A DNA stretch of 64,000 bases, taken from positions 40,869 to 104,868 of the forward strand of contig NZ_JAOCAH010000017.1 in assembly GCF_029839275.1 (NCBI RefSeq). The letters are read 5' to 3'. This document shows, piece after piece, positions 51,831-61,354 of the stretch (position 1 is its first letter; the number at the start of each line of letters is the position of its first letter). Source of the stretch: Pseudomonas sp. GD03944. Its GTDB lineage: Bacteria; Pseudomonadota; Gammaproteobacteria; Pseudomonadales; Pseudomonadaceae. The notes under the pieces were generated by a model. It worked only from the letters and a program-made list of their open reading frames with translations. It ran no database searches and was not told the origin of the DNA. The position numbers were made by a program, and so were the translations under genes.

Positions 51831-52211
51831 ATGAAAAACCAAGCAATGCTCAGCGACGACCTGGTCAAGGTGGCGATCGCAGCCCTTGAGGGCCTCAAGG
51901 CACAAGACATCACCACCATCGACGTGCGTGAGAAGACCAGCATCACCGACTACATGGTGATCGCCAGCGGTACCTCCAGCCGTCACGTCAAGTCGCTGGT
52001 CGACAATGTGCTGGAGAAGGTCAAGGAACAGGGCGTGCGCCCCCTGGGCAGCGAAGGCCTGGACAGCGGCGAATGGGCCCTGCTCGACCTGGGCGACATC
52101 GTCGTGCACGTCATGCTGCCGACCGCCCGTCAGTTCTACGACCTCGAGCGTCTCTGGCAGGGTGCCGAGCAGAGCCGTGCGCAGCATGCGCCCGAGTCGG
52201 GCCAGGAGTAA
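51831..52211 (+). CDS. rsfS: Ribosome silencing factor RsfS
   Basis: 126-residue RsfS/YbeB binds the large ribosomal subunit (L14) and blocks subunit joining in starvation. Family motifs are ITTIDVREKTSITDYMVIASGTSSRHV, GSEGLDSGEWALLDLGDIVVHVMLPTAR and FYDLERLW. The Shine-Dalgarno before the ATG at 51831 is poor. Followed by rlmH after 12 bp. Confidence 0.96.
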   Translation: MKNQAMLSDDLVKVAIAALEGLKAQDITTIDVREKTSITDYMVIASGTSSRHVKSLVDNVLEKVKEQGVRPLGSEGLDSGEWALLDLGDIVVHVMLPTARQFYDLERLWQGAEQSRAQHAPESGQE

Positions 52212-52223
52212 GGACCGCCAGCG

Positions 52224-52691
52224 GTGCGTATCAAACTGATCGCCGTGGGTTCGCGGATGCCACGCTGGGTGGAGGACGGCTGGCAGGAGTATGCCAAGCG
52301 CATGCCCTCCGAGCTGTCCCTCGAGCTGGTGGAAATTCCCCTGACCACCCGCGGCAAGAACGCCGACGTGGCCCGCATGATCCGCCAGGAAGGCGAAGCC
52401 ATGCTGGCCAAGGTCCAGCCTGGGGAACGGATCGTCACCCTGGAAGTCGAAGGGCGACCCTGGAGCACCGAGCAACTGGCGGTGGAACTGGACAAGTGGC
52501 GGCTGGATGCCCGCACCGTCAACCTCATGGTGGGTGGTCCGGAAGGCCTGGCCCCGGAGGTGCAGGCGCGCAGTGAACAACGCTGGTCCCTGTCGCCGCT
52601 GACCCTGCCGCACCCGCTGGTGCGGATTCTGATCGGCGAGCAGATGTACCGTGCCTGGACGGTGTTGTCCGGCCATCCCTACCACAAGTAA
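52224..52691 (+). CDS. rlmH: 23S rRNA pseudouridine1915 N3-methyltransferase RlmH
   Basis: 155-residue SPOUT-knot methyltransferase that modifies pseudouridine 1915 in helix 69 of 23S rRNA. Begins VRIKLIAVGSRMPRWVEDG from a GTG, with knot motifs VTLEVEGRPWSTEQLA and MVGGPEGL, ending in AWTVLSGHPYHK. Length is standard. Sits between rsfS and mrdA. Confidence 0.96.
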   Translation: MRIKLIAVGSRMPRWVEDGWQEYAKRMPSELSLELVEIPLTTRGKNADVARMIRQEGEAMLAKVQPGERIVTLEVEGRPWSTEQLAVELDKWRLDARTVNLMVGGPEGLAPEVQARSEQRWSLSPLTLPHPLVRILIGEQMYRAWTVLSGHPYHK

Positions 52692-52704
52692 CCAGCAGTC
52701 ACCG

Positions 52705-54594
52705 ATGCCACAGCCGATTCGCCTCAAGGACCACGAAAAAGACGCCCGCCTCATTCGCAAGCGTGCAATGGTCGGTGCCGGGCTGATACTGGCGTTGGTG
52801 GCGATCCTGATTTCGCGGATGTACTACCTGCAGGTGGTGCAGTACGAGTACCACTCGACCCTGTCGGAAAACAACCGCGTACATGTCCAGCCGATTCCGC
52901 CGAACCGCGGGCTGATCTTCGACCGCAACGGGGTAATCATTGCCGACAACCGGCCGAGCTTCAGCCTGACCCTGACCCGGGAGCGGGCCGGTGACTGGGA
53001 AAAGGTGCTGGACACCATCGTCGAAGTGCTGGGCCTGAGCGAAGACGAGCGAGCCCTGTTCGAGCGGCGCGTGCGCCAGGGGCGGCGTCCGTTCGAGCCG
53101 GTGCCGGTGCTGTTCGAGCTGTCCGAAGAGCAGATCGCGCGCATCGCCATCAACCAGTTCCGCCTGCCGGGCGTCGAGGTGGCGGCGCAGCTGGTGCGGC
53201 ATTACCCCCAGGGCGAGCACTTCGCCCATTCGGTGGGCTATGTCGGACGCATCAACGAAAAGGAACTGAAAAACCTCGATCCGGTGGCCTACAGCGGTAC
53301 GCACCACATCGGCAAGACCGGTATCGAGCGCTTCTACGAAGAACAACTGCACGGCGAAGTCGGTTACGAAGAGGTCGAGACCAATGCGCGCGGGCGCGTG
53401 CTGCGGGTGCTCAACCGCACCGACCCCTTGCCCGGCAAGGACATCATCCTGACCCTGGACGCGCGCCTGCAGGAAGCGGCCGAGCTGGCCCTGGCCGGTC
53501 GGCGCGGGGCGATCGTGGCGATCCAGCCGGCCACCGGCGAGGTGCTGGCTATGGTCAGCCAGCCCAGCTTCGATCCCAACCCCTTCGTGACCGGCATCAG
53601 CTTCAAGGCGTACGCCGACCTGCGCGACTCCATCGACCGTCCACTGTACAACCGCGTATTGCGGGGCCTGTACCCGCCCGGTTCGACCATCAAGCCCATG
53701 GTGGCGGTGGCGGGTCTGGACGCCGGCGTGGTGACGCCGAGCTCGCGGGTGTTCGATCCCGGCTTCTACCAGTTGCCCAACCACAGCCACAAATACCGTA
53801 ACTGGAACCGCAGCGGCGATGGTTGGGTGGACATGGAACTGGCGATCGCCCGTTCCAACGACACCTACTTCTACGACCTGGCCCACAAGATGGGCATCGA
53901 CCGCATGCACGACTACATGACCCGCTTCGGCCTGGGCCAGCGGGTGGCGCTGGACATGTTCGAGGAAACCGCCGGCCTGATGCCGTCGCGGGACTGGAAG
54001 CGTGCTCGTTATCGCCAGCCCTGGTACCCGGGCGAGACCCTGATCCTCGGGATCGGCCAGGGCTACATGCAGGCCACGCCCATGCAGCTGGCCCAGGCCA
54101 CGGTGCTGATGGCCACGCGCGGCAAATGGATTCGTCCGCACCTGGCCAAGAGCCTGGACGGCCTGCCTCCGGTCGATACGCGGCCGCTGCCGGACATCGT
54201 GCTGCGCGACCCCAAACTCTGGGATTTCGCCCGCTCCGGCATGGAGCAGGTGATGCATGGTACGCGCGGTACGGCGCGCAAAGTGGGCGATGCCTCGGTG
54301 TACCGGATCGCCGGCAAGAGTGGTACCGCCCAGGTGGTGGCGATCAAGCAGGGCGAGAAGTACGACCGCAACAAGGTGCAGGAACGTCACCGCGACCACG
54401 CCCTGTTCGTCGCCTACGCGCCGGCGGACAACCCGCAGATCGCGGTCTCGGTGATGGTCGAGAACGGCGAATCCGGTTCCGGCGTCGCCGCGCCCGTGGC
54501 CAAGGCGGTGATGGATGCCTGGCTGCTCGATGAGAACGGTCAGTTGAAGGCCGAGTATGCGCCGCCCCTGTCGGCAGAGGTCACTCGTCAATGA
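52705..54594 (+). CDS. mrdA: Penicillin-binding protein 2 (elongasome)
   Basis: 629-residue class B PBP, the transpeptidase of cell elongation working with RodA. One TM helix (about 22-42), a PBP dimer/pedestal domain, then a transpeptidase domain (about 265-615) with SxxK S327-T-I-K330, SxN in ARSNDTYFY and KSGTAQ. The ATG at 52705 (MPQPIRLKDHEKDA) is the family start; it lies 13 bp after rlmH and its stop overlaps rodA by 4 bp. Confidence 0.97.
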   Translation: MPQPIRLKDHEKDARLIRKRAMVGAGLILALVAILISRMYYLQVVQYEYHSTLSENNRVHVQPIPPNRGLIFDRNGVIIADNRPSFSLTLTRERAGDWEKVLDTIVEVLGLSEDERALFERRVRQGRRPFEPVPVLFELSEEQIARIAINQFRLPGVEVAAQLVRHYPQGEHFAHSVGYVGRINEKELKNLDPVAYSGTHHIGKTGIERFYEEQLHGEVGYEEVETNARGRVLRVLNRTDPLPGKDIILTLDARLQEAAELALAGRRGAIVAIQPATGEVLAMVSQPSFDPNPFVTGISFKAYADLRDSIDRPLYNRVLRGLYPPGSTIKPMVAVAGLDAGVVTPSSRVFDPGFYQLPNHSHKYRNWNRSGDGWVDMELAIARSNDTYFYDLAHKMGIDRMHDYMTRFGLGQRVALDMFEETAGLMPSRDWKRARYRQPWYPGETLILGIGQGYMQATPMQLAQATVLMATRGKWIRPHLAKSLDGLPPVDTRPLPDIVLRDPKLWDFARSGMEQVMHGTRGTARKVGDASVYRIAGKSGTAQVVAIKQGEKYDRNKVQERHRDHALFVAYAPADNPQIAVSVMVENGESGSGVAAPVAKAVMDAWLLDENGQLKAEYAPPLSAEVTRQ

Positions 54595-55736
54595 ACAGCA
54601 GTTTCGACCGTACCCTGTCCAACGAGGACGTCCTGCGCCGCCGCGCCAGCCTGCTGCAGCGCCTGCACATCGACGGCATCCTGTTGCTGTTGCTGCTGAT
54701 CCTGGCCTCCGCCAGCCTGTTCATCCTGTATTCGGCCAGCGGCAAAAACATCGACCTGCTGATGAAGCAGGCCAGTTCGTTCGGTATCGGCCTGGTCGGC
54801 ATGCTGATCATCGCCCAGTTCGAGCCGCGCTTCATGGCGCGCTGGGTGCCGCTTGCCTACATCGCCGGGGTCGGGCTGCTGCTGGCTGTGGACATCATGG
54901 GTTACAACGCCATGGGTGCTACCCGCTGGATTCAAATCCCCGGGGTGATACGCTTCCAACCGTCCGAGTTCATGAAGATCATCATGCCGGCGACGATTGC
55001 CTGGTACCTGTCCAAGCGCAGCCTGCCGCCGCGCTTCAAGCACATCGCCGTCAGCCTGGCGCTGATCTTCGTGCCGTTCGGGCTGATCCTGGTGCAACCG
55101 GACCTGGGGACCTCGCTGCTGATCATCGCCTCGGGCGGTTTCGTGCTGTTCATCGCCGGCCTGCAATGGCGCTGGATCCTGGGCGCGGTGGCGGCGGTGG
55201 TGCCGATTGCGGTAGGGATGTGGTTCTTCGTCATGCACGACTACCAGAAGCAGCGCGTGCTGACGTTCCTCAACCCGGAAAGCGATCCGCTGGGCAGCGG
55301 CTGGAACATCATCCAGTCGAAGGCGGCGATCGGTTCGGGGGGCGTGCTGGGCAAGGGGTGGCTGCTGGGGACCCAGTCGCACCTGGATTTTTTGCCGGAA
55401 AGCCACACGGACTTTATCATTGCCGTGCTCGCGGAAGAGTTCGGTCTGGTGGGGGTTTGCCTCCTGTTGTTGCTGTACCTGCTGCTGATCGCCCGTGGCC
55501 TGGTGATTACCGTGCAAGCGCAGACGCTGTTCGGTAAGCTGCTCGCCGGGGCATTGACCATGACGTTCTTCGTCTATGTGTTCATCAACATCGGGATGGT
55601 AAGTGGTTTGTTACCCGTGGTCGGCGTGCCGTTGCCATTCATCAGTTATGGCGGCACCTCATTAATTACACTGCTGGCCGGTTTTGGGATTTTGATGTCG
55701 ATCCACACACACCGTAAGTGGATCACTCAGGTTTGA
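54591..55736 (+). CDS. rodA: Rod shape-determining glycosyltransferase RodA
   Basis: 381-residue SEDS polymerase with about ten TM helices, which makes glycan strands for elongation. SEDS markers are RWIQIPGVIRFQPSEFMKI, VQPDLGTSLLI, FLPESHTDFIIAVLAEEFG and VGVPLPFISYGGTSLITLL. The catalytic Asp lies in the extracellular LNPESDPLGSGWNI region by family homology. It overlaps mrdA; mltB follows. Confidence 0.97.
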   Translation: MNSSFDRTLSNEDVLRRRASLLQRLHIDGILLLLLLILASASLFILYSASGKNIDLLMKQASSFGIGLVGMLIIAQFEPRFMARWVPLAYIAGVGLLLAVDIMGYNAMGATRWIQIPGVIRFQPSEFMKIIMPATIAWYLSKRSLPPRFKHIAVSLALIFVPFGLILVQPDLGTSLLIIASGGFVLFIAGLQWRWILGAVAAVVPIAVGMWFFVMHDYQKQRVLTFLNPESDPLGSGWNIIQSKAAIGSGGVLGKGWLLGTQSHLDFLPESHTDFIIAVLAEEFGLVGVCLLLLLYLLLIARGLVITVQAQTLFGKLLAGALTMTFFVYVFINIGMVSGLLPVVGVPLPFISYGGTSLITLLAGFGILMSIHTHRKWITQV

Positions 55737-55753
55737 TTGGGGTTAAGAGATCA

Positions 55754-56764
55754 ATGCATATTTTGCGTGGCTGGGCTGTACGGCATGCACATTGGCTGGC
55801 GTTGACCGGCGCGTTGGGGCTGTCTCAGCAGGCGCTCGCCGCTGACTACGACAATGCACCGCTGGTGAACGAGTTCATCACCGAGATGACCCGCGACTAC
55901 GGCTTCGCCAGCGAACAACTGGTCAGCCTGTTCAGCCAGGTAGAGCGCAAGCAGGCGATCCTCGACGCCATTTCGCGTCCGGCCGAGAAGGTCAAACCCT
56001 GGAAGGATTACCGCCCGATCTTCATCACCGACTCGCGCATCGCCCGCGGTGTGGACTTCTGGCGCGAGCACGAAGAAGCCCTGACCCGCGCCGAGCAGGA
56101 ATACGGCGTTCCGGCCCAGGTGATCGTCTCGATCATCGGCGTCGAAACCTTCTACGGTGGCAACACCGGCAGCTACCGCGTGGTCGATGCGCTGTCGACC
56201 CTGGCCTTCGACTACCCGCCGCGTGCGCCGTTCTTCCGCAAGGAATTGCGCGAGTTCCTCATGCTGACCCGTGAAGAGCAGGTCGACCCGCTGGGCCTCA
56301 AGGGCTCCTACGCCGGTGCCATGGGCTTGCCGCAGTTCATGCCGAGCAGCTTCCGCGCCTACGCCGTGGACTTCGACGGCGACGGCCATATCAATATCTG
56401 GACCAACCCGGTGGACGCCATCGGCAGTGTCGCCAGCTACTTCAAGCGCCACGGCTGGTTGCCGGGCGAACCAGTGGTCAGTGCGGTCACTGTGCAAGGC
56501 GACCAGGTCGACCAGGGCCTGACCCAGGGCCTCGACCCGATGAAGAATGTCGGCGAGCTGCAGGCGCTGGGCTGGACCAGTGGCGATGCGCTCGACCCGG
56601 AGATGCCGGTGACCGCGTTCCGCCTGGAAGGCGCGCAGGGTGCCGAGTACTGGTTGGGTCTCCCCAATTTCTATGTCATCACGCGCTACAACCGCAGCGT
56701 GATGTATGCGATGGCGGTCAACCAACTGGCCGAGCTGCTGGTTGAAGCACGAGGAGCGCGTTGA
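55754..56764 (+). CDS. mltB: Lytic murein transglycosylase B
   Basis: 336-residue SLT family 3 lytic transglycosylase that cleaves glycan strands. Signal peptide about 1-27 (ends ALAAD) with no lipobox, so a soluble or periplasmic form. The catalytic Glu is in IGVETFYGGNTG; YAGAMGLPQFMPSSFRAYAVDFDGDGHINIW is the family signature. The ATG at 55754 has good spacing. Its stop overlaps the rlpA start. A second MltB-type enzyme lies at 61355. Confidence 0.94.
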   Translation: MHILRGWAVRHAHWLALTGALGLSQQALAADYDNAPLVNEFITEMTRDYGFASEQLVSLFSQVERKQAILDAISRPAEKVKPWKDYRPIFITDSRIARGVDFWREHEEALTRAEQEYGVPAQVIVSIIGVETFYGGNTGSYRVVDALSTLAFDYPPRAPFFRKELREFLMLTREEQVDPLGLKGSYAGAMGLPQFMPSSFRAYAVDFDGDGHINIWTNPVDAIGSVASYFKRHGWLPGEPVVSAVTVQGDQVDQGLTQGLDPMKNVGELQALGWTSGDALDPEMPVTAFRLEGAQGAEYWLGLPNFYVITRYNRSVMYAMAVNQLAELLVEARGAR

Positions 56765-57762
56765 TGCCGGGATTACCGTTCAAGCTGGCAGCCTGCGCGT
56801 CACTGGCCCTGGTTCTGGCCAGCTGCTCGTCCAACCGCGCACCGCAGCCGGCGGTACAGCCGCAACCGAGCGGTGGCGGGATTTCCGGTCCGGGCAACTA
56901 CAGCCCGCCGCACAAGGATGGCGCGCCCTGGTGGGATGTCGACGTCTCGCGCATCCCGGACGCGATTCCCATGCCGCACTACGGGCCGGTCAAGGCCAGC
57001 CCCTACGTGGTGTTCGGCAAGCAGTACTACCCGATCCAGGACGCCCGCCGCTATCAGGCGGTCGGCCCGGCCTCCTGGTACGGCACCAAGTTCCATGGTC
57101 AGGCCACCGCCAATGGCGAGACCTATGACCTGTACGGCATGACCGCAGCGCACAAGACCCTGCCGCTGCCCAGCTACGTGAAAGTGACCAACCTGGAAAA
57201 CGGCAAGACCGTGGTCCTGCGCGTCAACGACCGCGGGCCGTTCTATTCCGACCGCATCATCGACCTGTCCTTCGCCGCGGCGAAGAAGCTGGGCTACGCC
57301 GAAAGCGGCACCGCCCGGGTCAAGGTCGAAGGCATCGACCCTCACGAATGGTGGGCCCAGCAGGGCCAGCCGGTGCCGATGGTCCTGGCGTCGCCGCAGC
57401 CGGTCAAGGCCTCGCCCCAGCCGGTGGCGCAGCAGGTCGAGCAGTATTCGCCACCGCCGCAGCAGCACGCGGCCGCCGTGCTGCCCGTGCAGATCGACGC
57501 AAAAAAAAACGATTCAGTCGGAGCGTCTGGCCTGTTTCTCCAAGTCGGAGCCTTCGCCAACCCGGACGCTGCGGAACTGCTCAAGGCCAAGCTGAGCGAG
57601 ACGGTCAGTGCACCGGTGTTCATCAGCTCAGTGGTGCGCAACCAGCAGATTCTGCACCGCGTACGTCTGGGACCGATCAGCAGCCAGGGCGAGGCTGAAC
57701 AGGTGCGCGACAGCGTGCGCCTGGCCAACCTGGGCCAGCCCACGCTGGTCAAGGCAGACTGA
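56764..57762 (+). CDS. rlpA: Septal lipoprotein RlpA
   Basis: 332-residue lytic transglycosylase that cleaves denuded peptidoglycan. Lipobox VLASC with Cys at residue 21; a double-psi beta-barrel domain (about 95-190) with ASWYGTKFHGQATANGETYD and LRVNDRGPFYSDRIIDLS; a Pro/Gln-rich linker (about 200-245); then a SPOR domain (about 257-332) that binds denuded glycan at the septum. A nine-A run (57501-57509) sits at the linker/SPOR junction, unusual in this GC-rich gene. ATG at 56764 overlaps the mltB stop. Confidence 0.93.
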   Translation: MPGLPFKLAACASLALVLASCSSNRAPQPAVQPQPSGGGISGPGNYSPPHKDGAPWWDVDVSRIPDAIPMPHYGPVKASPYVVFGKQYYPIQDARRYQAVGPASWYGTKFHGQATANGETYDLYGMTAAHKTLPLPSYVKVTNLENGKTVVLRVNDRGPFYSDRIIDLSFAAAKKLGYAESGTARVKVEGIDPHEWWAQQGQPVPMVLASPQPVKASPQPVAQQVEQYSPPPQQHAAAVLPVQIDAKKNDSVGASGLFLQVGAFANPDAAELLKAKLSETVSAPVFISSVVRNQQILHRVRLGPISSQGEAEQVRDSVRLANLGQPTLVKAD

Positions 57763-57884
57763 CGCGGCAACTTATCGCGGCCGCGTCTGACTAAGCACAC
57801 AGTGCCACCGCCTTCGCCGGCGGTGGCCACTTCACCAGTTGCCCCGCCGGGGCCTGTATCACCACCAGCAACCTCGAGAGACGG
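57763..57884. other. Hairpin between rlpA and dacA
   Basis: Contains an 8-bp stem CCACCGCC / GGCGGTGG (57805-57812 and 57819-57826) with loop TTCGCC but no following T run. It may partly terminate or stabilise the rlpA mRNA. No promoter clear enough to name. Confidence 0.45.
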
Positions 57885-59045
57885 ATGAATATCACCAGCT
57901 TCGCGCAGCGCATTTTCCTGTCACTTTTCCTGCTCAGTGCCTCGACTGCCTGGGCCAATCAGCAAGTGATCCCCGCAGCGCCGCAGCTCGCTGCCAAATC
58001 CTATGTCCTGCTGGATGCAGCCAGCGGCAAGGTGCTCGTCGAGAACAACGGCGACCAGCGCCTGCCGCCCGCCAGCCTGACCAAGCTGATGACCGCGTAC
58101 ATCGCCACCCTGGAAATCCGCAAGGGCCAGATCGGCGAGCAGGACATGGTCACCATCAGCGAGAAAGCCTGGCGCACCGGCGGTTCGCGCATGTTCATCC
58201 AGGTCAACACCCAGGTCAGCGTCAATGACCTGCTGCACGGCATCATCATCCAGTCCGGCAACGACGCCAGCGTGGCCATCGCCGAGCACATCGCCGGTAG
58301 CGAGGAAGCCTTCGCCGACATGATGAACGCTACGGCCGAGCGCCTGGGCATGACCAACAGCCACTTCATGAACGCCACCGGCCTGCCGCACCCGGAGCAC
58401 TACTCCAGTGCCCACGACATGGCGATCCTGGCCCGCGCGATCATCGAGGAAGACCCGGAGCACTATGCGATCTACTCGCAGAAGGAGTTCTTCTGGAACA
58501 ACATCAAGCAGCCCAACCGCAACCTGCTGCTGTGGCGTGACAAGACCGTCGACGGTCTGAAGACTGGCCATACCGAAGAAGCGGGCTTCTGCCTGGTGGC
58601 TTCCGCCGTGCGTGATGGCGCCCGGATGATCACCTCGGTATTCGGTACCGTCAGCGAGCAGGCCCGTGCGGCCGAGACCCAGAAGCTGATGACCTACGGC
58701 TTCCGCTTCTTCGAAACCCGCACCTTCTACCAGAAGGGTGCCGAGCTGACCCAGGCCCAGGTCTGGAAAGGCGCGACCTCGCAGGTCAAGGCCGGCCTGG
58801 CCAATGACCTGACCCTGACCCTGCCGAAGGGCCAGCTGGACAAACTGCAGGCCGGCATGACCCTCAACCCGCAACTGACCGCTCCGATCGCCCAGGGCGA
58901 TGTCATCGGCAAGGTGGAGGTCAAGCTGGGTGACGAGGTGGTGCACAGCGCCGACCTGATCGCGCTCAATGCGGTGGAGGAGGGTGGCTTCTTCCGCCAG
59001 CTGTGGGATAGCATCCGCCTGTTCTTCTACGGATTGTTCAACTGA
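57885..59045 (+). CDS. dacA: D-alanyl-D-alanine carboxypeptidase (PBP5/6 type)
   Basis: 386-residue class C PBP that trims the terminal D-Ala of pentapeptides. Signal peptide about 1-24 (ending AWAN). Active-site SxxK at S64-L-T-K67, SxN at S124-G-N126, and KTG in VDGLKTGHTEEAG. The C-terminal beta domain ends in an amphipathic helix RQLWDSIRLFFYGLFN that anchors it to the membrane. PBP5/6-type; sometimes called dacC in P. aeruginosa. A strong terminator follows. Confidence 0.95.
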   Translation: MNITSFAQRIFLSLFLLSASTAWANQQVIPAAPQLAAKSYVLLDAASGKVLVENNGDQRLPPASLTKLMTAYIATLEIRKGQIGEQDMVTISEKAWRTGGSRMFIQVNTQVSVNDLLHGIIIQSGNDASVAIAEHIAGSEEAFADMMNATAERLGMTNSHFMNATGLPHPEHYSSAHDMAILARAIIEEDPEHYAIYSQKEFFWNNIKQPNRNLLLWRDKTVDGLKTGHTEEAGFCLVASAVRDGARMITSVFGTVSEQARAAETQKLMTYGFRFFETRTFYQKGAELTQAQVWKGATSQVKAGLANDLTLTLPKGQLDKLQAGMTLNPQLTAPIAQGDVIGKVEVKLGDEVVHSADLIALNAVEEGGFFRQLWDSIRLFFYGLFN

Positions 59046-59055
59046 TCCAGCACGG

Positions 59056-59083
59056 ATGCCCCTGTTCAGGGGCATTCTTTTTT
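59056..59083 (+). terminator. Intrinsic terminator after dacA
   Basis: 9-bp stem ATGCCCCTG / CAGGGGCAT with a 2-base loop followed by TCTTTTTTG. It closes the elongasome/dacA run and separates it from ybeD-lipB. Confidence 0.92.
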
Positions 59084-59190
59084 GCAGTCGCGACGTACCG
59101 TGCGCGTGCGCCCCAGCCTAGGCGGGTTTCCCGGCCCGGCGTGGCGGCGCCTCCGCGACTCGTTGGACGGGCCAGGAGCCCGCTGAGACC

Positions 59191-59469
59191 ATGACCGATA
59201 CAGACATTCAAGCGCCAAAAATCGAGTTCCCCTGCGAGCGATATCCGATCAAGGTGATCGGCGACGCCGGTGACGGCTTCTCCGACCTGGTGATCGAGAT
59301 CATCCAGCGCCACGCCCCTGACCTCGATGCGGGCACCCTGGTGGCACGTGACAGCCGCAATGGCCGTTACCTGTCGGTTCAGGTGCTGATCACCGCCACC
59401 AGCGTGGAGCAGCTGCAGGCCATTCACGTGGACCTGCGTGCGACCGGCCGCGTGCACATGGTGCTGTAG
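59191..59469 (+). CDS. ybeD: DUF493 (YbeD) family protein
   Basis: 92-residue ACT-like regulatory protein, DUF493/YbeD. Pattern IEFPCERYPIKVIGDAGDGFSDLVIEIIQRHAP and QVLITATSVEQLQAIHVDLRATGRVHMVL is complete. Precise function unknown. Sits just upstream of lipB, whose GTG overlaps its stop, a conserved pairing suggesting a role tied to lipoate metabolism. Confidence 0.95.
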   Translation: MTDTDIQAPKIEFPCERYPIKVIGDAGDGFSDLVIEIIQRHAPDLDAGTLVARDSRNGRYLSVQVLITATSVEQLQAIHVDLRATGRVHMVL

Positions 59470-60095
59470 TGGCTGCAGCCGAACTCATCGTGCGTCACCT
59501 CGGGGTGGTGGAATACCTGCCAACCCTGGAGGCGATGCGCCAGCTCACCGCCGAGCGCGATCAACAGACTCCCGACGAAATCTGGCTGCTGCAGCATCCC
59601 AAGGTGTTTACCCAAGGCCAGGCTGGTAAGCCCGAGCACCTGTTGGCGCCGGGGGACATCCCGGTGATTCAGGTCGAGCGCGGTGGCCAGGTCACCTATC
59701 ACGGTCCAGGCCAGTTGGTGGCCTACCTGATGCTGGACCTGCGCCGCCTGGGGCTGGGTGTGCGCGAGCTGGTGACGGCGATGGAGCAGAGCCTGGTCGA
59801 TGTCATAGCGACGTACGGCATCGAGGCCGCGCCCAAGGCGGATGCACCGGGGGTGTACGTCAACGGCGAGAAGATCGCCTCGCTGGGGCTGCGTGTGCGC
59901 CACGGCTGTTCGTTCCATGGTCTGGCGCTGAACGTGGACATGGACATGTCGCCTTTCGGGCGCATCAACCCCTGTGGCTACAGTGGCCTGAAGATGGTGC
60001 AGTTGCGCGACCTGCTGGAGGCGCCGCCTGCTTTCGACGAGGTGGTGCAGCGACTCGAGCGAGCGCTGAGGGCGCGCCTGGGATACGAGCAGTAA
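59469..60095 (+). CDS. lipB: Octanoyl-(ACP) protein N-octanoyltransferase
   Basis: 208-residue enzyme moving octanoate from ACP to lipoyl domains. GGQVTYHGPGQLVAYLMLDLRRLG is the LipB signature (about 76-99); the acyl-thioester Cys lies in INPCGYSGLKMVQLRD and the catalytic Lys in GEKIASLGLRV. The GTG start at 59469 overlaps ybeD. It converges with lipA across a shared terminator. Confidence 0.95.
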   Translation: MAAAELIVRHLGVVEYLPTLEAMRQLTAERDQQTPDEIWLLQHPKVFTQGQAGKPEHLLAPGDIPVIQVERGGQVTYHGPGQLVAYLMLDLRRLGLGVRELVTAMEQSLVDVIATYGIEAAPKADAPGVYVNGEKIASLGLRVRHGCSFHGLALNVDMDMSPFGRINPCGYSGLKMVQLRDLLEAPPAFDEVVQRLERALRARLGYEQ

Positions 60096-60110
60096 CGGGT
60101 TGCCATAACG

Positions 60111-60139
60111 AAAAAAGGTGCGCATTGCGCACCTTTTTT
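60111..60139. terminator. Bidirectional terminator between lipB and lipA
   Basis: Perfect 13-bp inverted repeat AAAAAAGGTGCGC / GCGCACCTTTTTT with loop ATT. The A run and T run at its two ends give U tracts for both convergent transcripts. Confidence 0.95.
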
Positions 60140-60159
60140 ATTGGCCTGCCGACGCGAGC

Positions 60160-61212
<1,053 letters not shown>

Positions 61213-61354
61213 CGGGAATCTGGGCTCCGGTAGAGGCTCCATTGGCAGGGGGCTTTTGGCCGCCGCGCAGTGTACCACAGAAGGTGTTTTCGCACCCTTG
61301 CCGAGACAGGGCGATCGACCGTTGATCGCCCGTACAGAGGCCGGTGCGGGCGGC

